A stretch of 7,610 bases of DNA from Ruminococcaceae bacterium UBA6392 (lineage in GTDB: Bacteria > Bacillota > Clostridia > Oscillospirales > Acutalibacteraceae). A program made the translations under genes and the position numbers. This document shows positions 1-5,698 of this stretch, piece by piece. The notes below the pieces were generated by a model. The model was given only the letters and a program-made list of their open reading frames with translations. It was not told where the DNA came from and ran no database searches. The stretch lies in assembly GCA_002438685.1 (NCBI GenBank), contig DJQG01000038.1, positions 1 through 7,610 on the forward strand, given 5' to 3'. The first letter of the stretch is position 1; the number at the start of each line of letters is the position of its first letter.

Positions 1-33
1 TCATTTAAGTTTACAATGTGAATAAATTCATAC

Positions 34-37
34 GGAG
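34..37 (+). promoter_or_regulatory. Ribosome binding site that fixes the pheA start
   Basis: GGAG lies directly against an ATG at 38, too close to serve it, but 9 bases before the ATG at 47. This makes 47 the likely start, and the first three codons of the longer reading are then untranslated. The 33 bases before it are AT-rich; no convincing promoter can be read in so short a stretch. Confidence 0.7.
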
Positions 38-46
38 ATGGTAAAA

Positions 47-1186
47 ATGGAACTTTCAGACTACAGAAAAGAACTTGACTCGATCGACGCGCAGATGCTT
101 GAGCTTTTCAAGAAGAGGATGAACACCGTGCGCGGCGTTGCGGAATATAAAAAAGAAAACAAGCTGCCCGTACTCCAGCAGGGCAGAGAGCGCGAGATTC
201 TTGCCGCCGCGGCGGCGGGAGCAGGCGAAGAGCTCGAAGACTACGCCCGCACATTTTTCGCAACCCTCATGGATGTCAGCCGCTCTTATCAGGAGAGACT
301 GACCGCAAAGGGCGGCGTTATCTCGGAAACTATAACCGATGCGCTCAAAAACACTCCGCCGATATTCCCGAAGCACGGCACCGTCGCCTGCCAGGGCGTT
401 GAGGGCGCATATTCCCAGCTCGCCTGCGACAAGCTCTTTACCGCTCCGTCCATCTCATATTTCAAGAATTTCGAGGGCGTGTTCGCCGCCGTTGAACAGG
501 GGCTGTGCGAATACGGTATTCTTCCGATCGAAAACAGCACCTACGGCACGGTAAACGAGGTCTACGACCTGATGAAAAATTACCGTTTCCATATTGTAAG
601 AAGCATCAAGCTGAAGGTTGACCACTCCCTGCTCGTCCTGCCCGGCACAGAGCTTAAGGATGTCAAAGAGATATTCTCCCACGAGCAGGCAATCGGCCAG
701 TGCTCGGAGTTCCTCAAGGCGCACCCCGGCATAAAGGTCACCGTGTGCGACAACACCGCCGCCGCGGCAAAGATGCTCCACGAGAGCGGCAGGCACGACG
801 CCGCGTCCATTTCCTCGTCGGGCTGCGCGAATCTCTACGGTCTGAAAAAGCTCGACACCCGCGTGCAGAACACGGACGGCAACTTCACCCGCTTCATCTG
901 CATCTCGAAAAAAGCCATGATCTTCCCCGGCGCGGACAGAATAAGTCTCATGCTCTCCCTGCCGCACAGACCCGGTTCGCTCTATTCGCTCATCTCGAAG
1001 TTCTCCGTCCTCGGACTCAACCTCACAAAGCTTGAGAGCCGCCCGATAGCCGGCAGCGACTTTGAATTCATGTTCTATTTCGACATTGAAGCGTCAGTAT
1101 ACTCCCCCGCAGTTCTTGCCCTGCTCGACGAGCTTTCGGACAGCCCTGAGCTGTTCGTGTTCCTCGGCAGCTACTCGGAGGTCTGA
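47..1186 (+). CDS. pheA: Bifunctional chorismate mutase / prephenate dehydratase (P-protein)
   Basis: The enzyme converts chorismate to prephenate and then to phenylpyruvate, the branch leading to phenylalanine, in the cytosol. The 379-residue protein has the usual three parts. Residues about 1-85 are an AroQ-type chorismate mutase: R7, K35, R47 and E48 line up with active-site residues of the E. coli P-protein. Residues about 112-290 are prephenate dehydratase, with the motif GILPIENS and the catalytic TRF triad at 281-283. Residues about 300-375 are an ACT domain, with RPGSL at 308-312 and ESRP at 330-333, the motifs that bind phenylalanine in feedback inhibition. Length is typical of the family. 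An ATG at 38 in the same frame is less likely because the GGAG at 34-37 suits only the ATG at 47. The stop is one base before the next gene, so the two are surely co-transcribed. Feedback by phenylalanine is family knowledge, not shown here. Confidence 0.96.
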   Translation: MELSDYRKELDSIDAQMLELFKKRMNTVRGVAEYKKENKLPVLQQGREREILAAAAAGAGEELEDYARTFFATLMDVSRSYQERLTAKGGVISETITDALKNTPPIFPKHGTVACQGVEGAYSQLACDKLFTAPSISYFKNFEGVFAAVEQGLCEYGILPIENSTYGTVNEVYDLMKNYRFHIVRSIKLKVDHSLLVLPGTELKDVKEIFSHEQAIGQCSEFLKAHPGIKVTVCDNTAAAAKMLHESGRHDAASISSSGCANLYGLKKLDTRVQNTDGNFTRFICISKKAMIFPGADRISLMLSLPHRPGSLYSLISKFSVLGLNLTKLESRPIAGSDFEFMFYFDIEASVYSPAVLALLDELSDSPELFVFLGSYSEV

Positions 1187-1187
1187 C

Positions 1188-2420
1188 ATGAAGTGCGCAC
1201 TCATCGGCGAAAGGCTCGGTCACAGCTACTCGAAGCTCATTCACGAGGCGTTCGGACTGTATTCATATGAACTGGTCAGCCTGCCGAAAGACAAGGTCGG
1301 CGAGTTCATGGAGAACAAAGAATTCGACGCGTTCAACGTGACCATTCCATATAAGCGCACGGTCATGCCCTACTGCTCATACATCAGCCCCGAGGCTCAG
1401 AAAATAGGCAGCGTCAACACCGTTGTCAGAACGCCGGACGGGCTTCACGGATTCAACACCGACTATTTCGGCTTCAAATCCATGGCAGAGCGCGCGGGAA
1501 TAGATTTTGCGGGCAAAAAGGTTGTCATTCTCGGCAGCGGCGGCACCTCGCTGACCGCAAGAGCCGTGGCATCGGACGGCGGCGCGGATAAAATAACCGT
1601 AGTCTCCCGCTCCGGCGAATACAACTACGACAATCTCGAAAAGCTCGCCGACTGCGAAGTACTGATAAACACGACGCCTGTCGGAATGTATCCGAACAAC
1701 GGCAGCTCGGCGGTGAACCTCGACAAATTCCCGCACTGCGAGGCGGTGCTCGATGTGATATATAACCCGCTGCGCACTCAGCTTATTATGCAGGTGCTCG
1801 AACGCGGAATAAAATGCTCGAGCGGGCTCTATATGCTCGTCGCACAGGCGGCGCAGAGCGCAAAATATTTCTGCTCCGCCGAGATAGGCAAAGAAGAAAT
1901 CGAGCGCGTATTCCGTTCGCTCGCGCTCGATGTTCAGAATATAATTCTCGTTGGCATGCCCGGGTGCGGCAAGACTACCGTCGCCGGAGAGCTATCGAAG
2001 CTCACCGGACGAAAGGCGGTCGACACGGATTCGCTCGTCGAAGAATCGGCGGGAATGAGTGTGCCTGAAATATTCTCGCAATACGGCGAGAAGCGTTTCA
2101 GGGAGCTTGAAGCGCAGGCTGTCCGCAGCGCGGCAAAAGAAAAAGGGCTGATAATCGCAACGGGCGGTGGCGCGGTGCTCGACCCCGAAAATGTCCGCGC
2201 GCTCAAGGGCAACGGGCGCATATATTATCTCAAAAGAGACCTCGATCTGCTCTCGCTCAACGGCAGACCGCTCTCGAAGAGCCGCGAAACGCTTGATAAA
2301 ATGTTCGCGACGCGCGACCCGATATATTCAAATTGCGCGGACGCGGCAATTAACAATGATTTATCCCCTGTGTTGACCGCACAGCGGATAAAGGACGAGC
2401 TCGGCTCGTCCGATATATAG
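1188..2420 (+). CDS. aroE-aroK: Fused shikimate dehydrogenase - shikimate kinase
   Basis: One 410-residue protein carries two consecutive steps of the shikimate pathway: NADPH-dependent reduction of 3-dehydroshikimate, then ATP-dependent phosphorylation of shikimate. Residues about 1-245 are AroE: HSYS at 12-15 binds shikimate, NVTIPYK ends in catalytic K56, NTD with catalytic D92 follows, the dinucleotide loop GSGGTS is at 116-121, and NTTPVGMYP is present. Residues about 250-405 are AroK: Walker A GMPGCGKT at 256-263, D281 and R305 (FRELE) for shikimate, TGGG at 325-328, the lid arginine R360 (GRPL), and R376 in TRDPIY. All key residues of both halves are present, so both are probably active. 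The start at 1188 has GGAGG at 1177-1181 with 6 bases spacing; an earlier in-frame ATG at 1062 lies deep inside pheA and is rejected. A short linker joins the domains with no extra domain. A strong terminator follows 13 bases later. Confidence 0.96.
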   Translation: MKCALIGERLGHSYSKLIHEAFGLYSYELVSLPKDKVGEFMENKEFDAFNVTIPYKRTVMPYCSYISPEAQKIGSVNTVVRTPDGLHGFNTDYFGFKSMAERAGIDFAGKKVVILGSGGTSLTARAVASDGGADKITVVSRSGEYNYDNLEKLADCEVLINTTPVGMYPNNGSSAVNLDKFPHCEAVLDVIYNPLRTQLIMQVLERGIKCSSGLYMLVAQAAQSAKYFCSAEIGKEEIERVFRSLALDVQNIILVGMPGCGKTTVAGELSKLTGRKAVDTDSLVEESAGMSVPEIFSQYGEKRFRELEAQAVRSAAKEKGLIIATGGGAVLDPENVRALKGNGRIYYLKRDLDLLSLNGRPLSKSRETLDKMFATRDPIYSNCADAAINNDLSPVLTAQRIKDELGSSDI

Positions 2421-2433
2421 GAGACAGGTTTGG

Positions 2434-2464
2434 CAAAAGGGAGCAGAAATTCTGCTCCCTTTTG
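2434..2464 (+). terminator. Rho-independent terminator of the pheA / aroE-aroK operon
   Basis: A nearly perfect inverted repeat reads CAAAAGGGAGCAGAA, a central A, then TTCTGCTCCCTTTTG. The GC-rich core GGGAGCAGA pairs fully and the right arm ends in TTTT, with more T-rich sequence (TCCTTTTC) after it. It begins 13 bases after the fusion gene stop, so it closes that operon. Confidence 0.88.
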
Positions 2465-2485
2465 TCCTTTTCATATTGATTTCTA

Positions 2486-2514
2486 TTGACTGTTTTGATT
2501 TTTTATATTAGTAT
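2486..2514 (+). promoter_or_regulatory. Possible promoter of the RAYT transposase remnant
   Basis: TTGACT at 2486-2491 is a good -35 box; 17 bases later TAGTAT at 2509-2514 is a poor -10 box, with TATTAT at 2512-2517 as a better box at a spacing of 20. The stretch is very AT-rich, so such matches arise easily. No ribosome binding site is visible before the ATG at 2521. Confidence 0.25.
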
Positions 2515-2639
2515 TATGGCATGAATACATTACCAAAAAGAAAATCTATACGACTAAAAGGACATGACTATGGCAGCGAGGGCGCATATTTCGTAACAAT
2601 CTGCACTCATAACAAAAAAATGCACCCTTTCCCGCATCC

Positions 2640-2664
2640 GTAGGGACGACCCTTGCGGTCGTCC
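2640..2664 (+). repeat. REP-like palindromic element, copy 1 (inside the RAYT gene)
   Basis: The element reads GTAG, then GGACGACC - CTTGC - GGTCGTCC: a perfect 8-bp stem with a 5-base loop, headed by a GTAG tetranucleotide. A 5' GTAG or GGAG followed by a palindrome is the known signature of REP elements linked to RAYT transposases. The TAG of the GTAG stops the transposase frame and the insert shifts the frame afterwards. A 4-base GCAT is found on both sides (2634-2637 and 2667-2670), which may be chance. Confidence 0.75.
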
Positions 2665-2801
2665 ATGCATTGAGCTTACGGAACTCGGAAAAGTTGCGAA
2701 TGAAGCTGTATCTACAATTGAGAACAAATACAAAGTAACAGTCAGCGACTGTTCAATCATGCCTAACCACATCCACCTGATTATATTTATCCCTAAAGAA
2801 C

Positions 2802-2827
2802 GGACGGGGGGCAAGCCCCGTCCCTAC
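2802..2827 (-). repeat. REP-like palindromic element, copy 2 (inside the RAYT gene, inverted)
   Basis: On the minus strand it reads GTAG, then GGACGGGG - CTTGCC - CCCCGTCC: again GTAG plus a perfect 8-bp stem and almost the same loop as copy 1. It sits in opposite orientation about 137 bases from copy 1, flanking the piece with the HIH catalytic motif. The transposase reading frame changes across it. Confidence 0.75.
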
Positions 2828-3046
2828 GCTATCAAAAGTAATAGGCTCATATAAATCAATCATAGCTGTCGATTACTTAAGCCTATGCAAATCCAGAGGA
2901 ATCGTAATGGGTTCTCTGTGGCAAAACAAATTTTATGACCATATAAATACGAGACGAAGACGATTATCTGACAAAAACCCAATATATAGAAAACAACCCC
3001 GCAAAATGGATTGAAGATAAATACTATATTAAAGATACCTAAGAAA

Positions 3047-3078
3047 ATTCCCCGGTCAGCGCAATGTGACCGGGGAAT
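3047..3078 (-). terminator. Terminator of the ceramidase-like gene
   Basis: Arms ATTCCCCGGTCA (3047-3058) and TGACCGGGGAAT (3067-3078) form a perfect 12-bp stem with an 8-base loop. Read on the minus strand, the stem is followed by TTTTCTTA, a fair T-tract, and it begins three bases past the stop of the minus-strand gene. It may also stop plus-strand transcription from the RAYT remnant. Confidence 0.85.
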
Positions 3079-3080
3079 AA

Positions 3081-4823
3081 TTATTTATTCAACCGCGCTT
3101 TGAAGCTTTTCATCATATCCTCGACACCTGCGGCGAACGCAGACGCTGTGTGCGCGCCGATGGAAAACATCTCCTGATAATGGGCGTAATCTTTGAAAAA
3201 CAGCTTTTCCGCAAGCCTGCCGTAGCCCGCGAAGAACATGCAATAATCGTTGTCCGGGATAATATATCCGAGCGCGTCGTTCGCAAGCCCGAAAACCGCC
3301 GTGTCCCCGCCGACGATATCGCAGAGGCTTTTGAAGCCGCTCGCCCTGTTTGTAATGCTGTTTTCTGCGAGCATATCGCCAGTGCCGCTGACGAGTCCGG
3401 GCGTTATCTCCCCGGGCACGAGCAGGGCTTTGAACTCACCGCCGAGTTCGAGATATCCAGTCTCCGTCTCAAGTTCATATATTTCCTTTGCGGGTCTTGT
3501 CATATCAAAGCACGCGAAGCCGAGCTTGCCGATCATCTTTTCGAGCGGATTATCGACCCTGAGCGCCGTTTCTTTGTGTATTGAAATGAGCTTCGGCTCA
3601 AGTTCGCGCTCTTTGACAGTGCATTTGCTTATTCTTTCGACGGCGCTTTTATACGCTTCGCCGCTGTTTTTCGGCGAGAGCAGAGGATTTTGCTCTATTT
3701 CTTCGCGCTCTTTCGTCATCGCGAGAACGAGCTTTCCTAGATCGCGTCCGAGAGCCTCTGTCTGGCATGTAAAGTTTTCTTCCTTTACTCCGCCCGCTCC
3801 CCTGTTCGTATATATTCCGTTGACAGCACCGTTGATAAAAATGAAATTTTCGCCCGCCGAGTTTATCTCACGCTCCATATAAAACGGGAAATCGGCGGAG
3901 AGCATATCGCCGCGGTTGTTTTTTATCCGCAGTCCGTTTGCATATGGATGCGCGCCGAAGTTGACCAAAACAGTCGGGCGGCTCGCGCCGTTATCGGGCG
4001 CGAAGCGCAGGCGGCTGAGGCGCGGCGAATATTCGCGCGGCGGCCGCTTGGCGAAGATAAAATCTTTTATCCCGTATTCGCTCAGAGTCATATCGCCATA
4101 CGGCTTTTTTGCTGAATATTCTTTGAGCTTTTCGACACTGTTTTCGCCTATCTGCGCCGCAAAAAGCCGACCCGGTTCCATATTTCTCACCGCCTCGGCG
4201 ACGGCTTTCTTTGTCTTTTCGACTATAAAATCAATAAACGCTCCGTCAACGCTCGGCATGGGCTGCGAATGCATTATCAACTTTGATATATTTTCAAAAA
4301 ACTTCTTACCCGTCACGCTCCATATGCCCATGGTGTCTATCGAACTGTGAGCGTGGGTCGAAAAAATATTTATATATCCGACATTGTTCGTGCGGCAGAA
4401 CGAATCAAGCTCGCTGCGTATGCGGCGAACGACCGTGTTTGTAAGCCCGATGCAGTCAACGGCGCAGAACACCTCAGCCGCCCTTTGTTCGCCGTCGCTT
4501 ATGGCTATCGCCCGCACTTTTATATCGTCGAGCACGCCGCGAACCCTGCGCGGAGGAACGGACAGGTTGCCGCCGATATAATAATTTTTCGCGTCAATAT
4601 CCGGCGGAGTTATGCTTTGTTCGGAGAAGCCGAGATACCAGCTGTCGCCGGCAGTGTCTGCGATGCGTATTGTATCTTCGCGCTCATCCTTCGGCTTTTT
4701 TGTTTTGAATCCGGGCGGCTCGGGCAGAATTCTATTCAGCCCGCTCAAAAAAGCCGTCAGTCCCTGCTGCGCCCTGAATGCGCGGGCAGCGCCTTTTTTG
4801 AATTTTTCATCGAAAATATACAT
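3081..4823 (-). CDS. Neutral/alkaline ceramidase-like hydrolase, apparently cytosolic
   Basis: A 580-residue protein resembling the N-terminal catalytic domain of neutral/alkaline non-lysosomal ceramidases, zinc amidases that split ceramide into sphingosine and fatty acid. The supporting motifs come in family order: FSEQSITPP (66-74, near the usual start of the domain), STHAHS with the metal-ligand type H157 and H159 (155-160), NFGAHP with H292 (288-293), SADFP (309-313), VPGEITPG (469-476) and GLANDALGYIIPDNDY (512-527). It is shorter than full ceramidases (roughly 650-750 residues) and the usual C-terminal domain is not obvious. The N-terminus is charged, with no signal peptide or membrane segment, unlike secreted family members. 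The start has GAGG at 4830-4833 with 6 bases spacing. It is a single-gene unit with its own terminator. The substrate is unknown; other amide or sugar-linked compounds are possible, so the family call is firm but the activity is not. Confidence 0.75.
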   Translation of the reverse strand: MYIFDEKFKKGAARAFRAQQGLTAFLSGLNRILPEPPGFKTKKPKDEREDTIRIADTAGDSWYLGFSEQSITPPDIDAKNYYIGGNLSVPPRRVRGVLDDIKVRAIAISDGEQRAAEVFCAVDCIGLTNTVVRRIRSELDSFCRTNNVGYINIFSTHAHSSIDTMGIWSVTGKKFFENISKLIMHSQPMPSVDGAFIDFIVEKTKKAVAEAVRNMEPGRLFAAQIGENSVEKLKEYSAKKPYGDMTLSEYGIKDFIFAKRPPREYSPRLSRLRFAPDNGASRPTVLVNFGAHPYANGLRIKNNRGDMLSADFPFYMEREINSAGENFIFINGAVNGIYTNRGAGGVKEENFTCQTEALGRDLGKLVLAMTKEREEIEQNPLLSPKNSGEAYKSAVERISKCTVKERELEPKLISIHKETALRVDNPLEKMIGKLGFACFDMTRPAKEIYELETETGYLELGGEFKALLVPGEITPGLVSGTGDMLAENSITNRASGFKSLCDIVGGDTAVFGLANDALGYIIPDNDYCMFFAGYGRLAEKLFFKDYAHYQEMFSIGAHTASAFAAGVEDMMKSFKARLNK

Positions 4824-4868
4824 ATCTCACCTCGCGAGCAAGTAAAGCTGATTACCTTTACATTATAA

Positions 4869-4896
4869 ATTATTCCGGCACATGCTTTTTTGTCAT
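4869..4896 (-). promoter_or_regulatory. Candidate promoter of the ceramidase-like gene
   Basis: On the minus strand ATGACA (4891-4896) resembles a -35 box, followed after 16 bases by AATAAT (4869-4874); a perfect TATAAT (4862-4867) lies just downstream and could be the -10 box with a weak -35. Either choice puts the transcript start about 20-30 bases before the ribosome binding site. Confidence 0.4.
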
Positions 4897-5055
4897 TGTC
4901 CGTGCCGTATGCGGCATATTATTCCTGTGCCCGCTTCTCTTCTTTCTCTATAATACAATGTTTAAAAGAATATCGCAACCCCGGTTCATTCACGGTTCGT
5001 ACAAATTTTCTTTACTTTGATTTAATGAATTTTTACTATTCAGTACACAATCGGA

Positions 5056-5064
5056 TGTTATTAT
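5056..5064 (+). promoter_or_regulatory. Candidate extended -10 promoter of the usp gene
   Basis: TGT followed by TATTAT matches an extended -10 element, with no clear -35 at the right distance. An alternative pair further upstream is TTTACT then TACTAT with a spacer of 17. The distance to the ATG at 5127 is about 60 bases. Confidence 0.35.
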
Positions 5065-5126
5065 GTCAGTGTAGCGAGAGGGAAGAAAAGCCAGACGGCT
5101 ACCAACTACGAAAGGACATCAGCAAG

Positions 5127-5573
5127 ATGAAAAGCAAAAACTGCGTTCTCGTCTGTGTAACTCCGCAGAGCAAATGCGAACAGCTGATCCGTTCCGGGTC
5201 GCTGATAGCGCAGCAGTACGGAGTGCCGCTCGAAGTTCTCAGCGTATTCCACGAGAGGGACGGATTCAGCCCCGATCCCGCAGTGCTTGAAGATCTGTAC
5301 GAATGCGCAAAAAACGAAAACGCGCAGATGAGCGTATATTTTAACGACAGTCCGGCTATCCTCGCCGCAGTCATCGCCAAAAAGAAAGGCGCTGTTGACA
5401 TCGTCACCGGATTCCCGAAAGAGAGGAGCACGCATTTCGTCTCCGCCCTGCACACACTTGTGCCGGATATCCAGATAAGCATGGTCGATGTTGACGACAA
5501 CGGCAAAATTTATCGCATGATCCCTCAGGAAGCCCAGCCGCACTATGAAATGGTCGGCGCTCAGGGCGTATAA
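5127..5573 (+). CDS. Universal stress protein domain protein, KdpD-type
   Basis: A 148-residue single-domain protein with the alpha/beta fold pattern of the UspA family. The first strand and helix, NCVLVCVTPQSKCEQLIRSG (5-24), resemble the USP domain of the KdpD sensor kinase more than classical UspA. Further strands are VPLEVLSV (33-40), AQMSVYF (66-72), VDIVTGF (90-96) and IQISMVDV (115-122). The classical ATP-binding pattern G-2x-G-9x-G-S/T is not seen after strand four, where GFPKERST (95-102) stands instead, so ATP binding is doubtful. No membrane segment or kinase domain is attached. The start at 5127 has AAAGGA at 5111-5116; the frame is open back to 4890 but that part is AT-rich and non-coding in look. 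It is alone on its strand and ends in a strong terminator. The physiological role is unknown. Confidence 0.72.
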   Translation: MKSKNCVLVCVTPQSKCEQLIRSGSLIAQQYGVPLEVLSVFHERDGFSPDPAVLEDLYECAKNENAQMSVYFNDSPAILAAVIAKKKGAVDIVTGFPKERSTHFVSALHTLVPDIQISMVDVDDNGKIYRMIPQEAQPHYEMVGAQGV

Positions 5574-5618
5574 TCAAGACAACCACAAACTTTTCCGGTT
5601 TTTTCATTGTTATTCTCC

Positions 5619-5666
5619 AAAAGCCAAGACAGCGAACAGAGCAATCTGTCCGCTGTCTTGGCTTTT
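5619..5666. terminator. Bidirectional terminator between usp and ispE
   Basis: Arms AAAAGCCAAGACAGCG (5619-5634) and CGCTGTCTTGGCTTTT (5651-5666) pair over 16 bp. Inside, after one A-C mismatch, ACAGA and TCTGT pair over 5 bp and close a GCAA tetraloop. The plus strand continues with one more T, giving a T5 run; the minus strand has the four T of the stem. It lies between the ends of two convergent units and can serve both, better on the plus strand. Confidence 0.88.
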
Positions 5667-5698
5667 TATCTGAAGAACCCATGTAAAGCCAACAAGCT

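Larger units (their letters stand above)
2521..3042 (+). pseudogene. REP-associated tyrosine transposase (RAYT, IS200-like Y1/HUH family), broken
   Basis: In life this would be a small single-strand DNA transposase of the HUH superfamily. The coding line is split into four pieces in different frames. Piece 1 starts at 2521 and reads RLKGHDYGSEGAYFVTICT, the typical RAYT N-terminus; it ends at a TAG at 2641 inside the first hairpin repeat. Piece 2 (from about 2669) carries ELTELGKVANEA and MPNHIHLII, with the metal-binding HIH at 2768-2776. Piece 3 (from about 2832, after the second hairpin) reads VIGSYKSIIAVDYLSLCKSR and later GSLWQNKFYDHI. Piece 4 follows one extra base near 2946 and reads IRDEDDYLTKTQYIENNPAKW to a TAA at 3040. 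The joined order matches a full family member from end to end, so this is one gene broken by two inserts and one small indel, not chance similarity. Some residues after THNKK may also be lost. No functional protein is expected. Confidence 0.85.
4824..5126. other. Divergent intergenic region between ceramidase-like gene and usp gene
   Basis: About 300 AT-rich bases without a credible gene. It holds candidate promoters on both strands, given separately, and a 6-bp inverted repeat CGGCAC (4876-4881) / GTGCCG (4902-4907) that brackets the minus-strand promoter. An open frame from 4890 runs through it into the usp gene, but its residues look non-coding. I see no RNA gene or riboswitch-like structure. 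Confidence 0.6.

Noticed and set aside
455..967. 170-codon open frame on the minus strand inside pheA
   Set aside because: It is antisense to a clear pheA; long opposite-strand frames are common in GC-rich third-position coding sequence. No family resemblance was seen.
2554..2814. 86-codon minus-strand frame across the RAYT remnant
   Set aside because: It crosses both hairpin repeats and is antisense to the recognisable transposase pieces.
2634..2827. CRISPR array or attachment site from the two repeats
   Set aside because: Only two copies, in opposite orientation and with unequal sequence, each a GTAG-headed hairpin; this fits REP elements and not a CRISPR array or an integrase site.
3250..3882. 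210-codon plus-strand frame antisense to the ceramidase-like gene
   Set aside because: Serine- and proline-rich shadow translation of a supported gene, without a ribosome binding site.
4890..5126. N-terminal extension of the usp gene by 79 codons
   Set aside because: The frame is open, but the stretch is AT-rich, rich in Ser, Tyr, Phe and Cys, matches no USP feature, and contains the likely promoter. The ATG at 5127 has a ribosome binding site and gives the normal family length.
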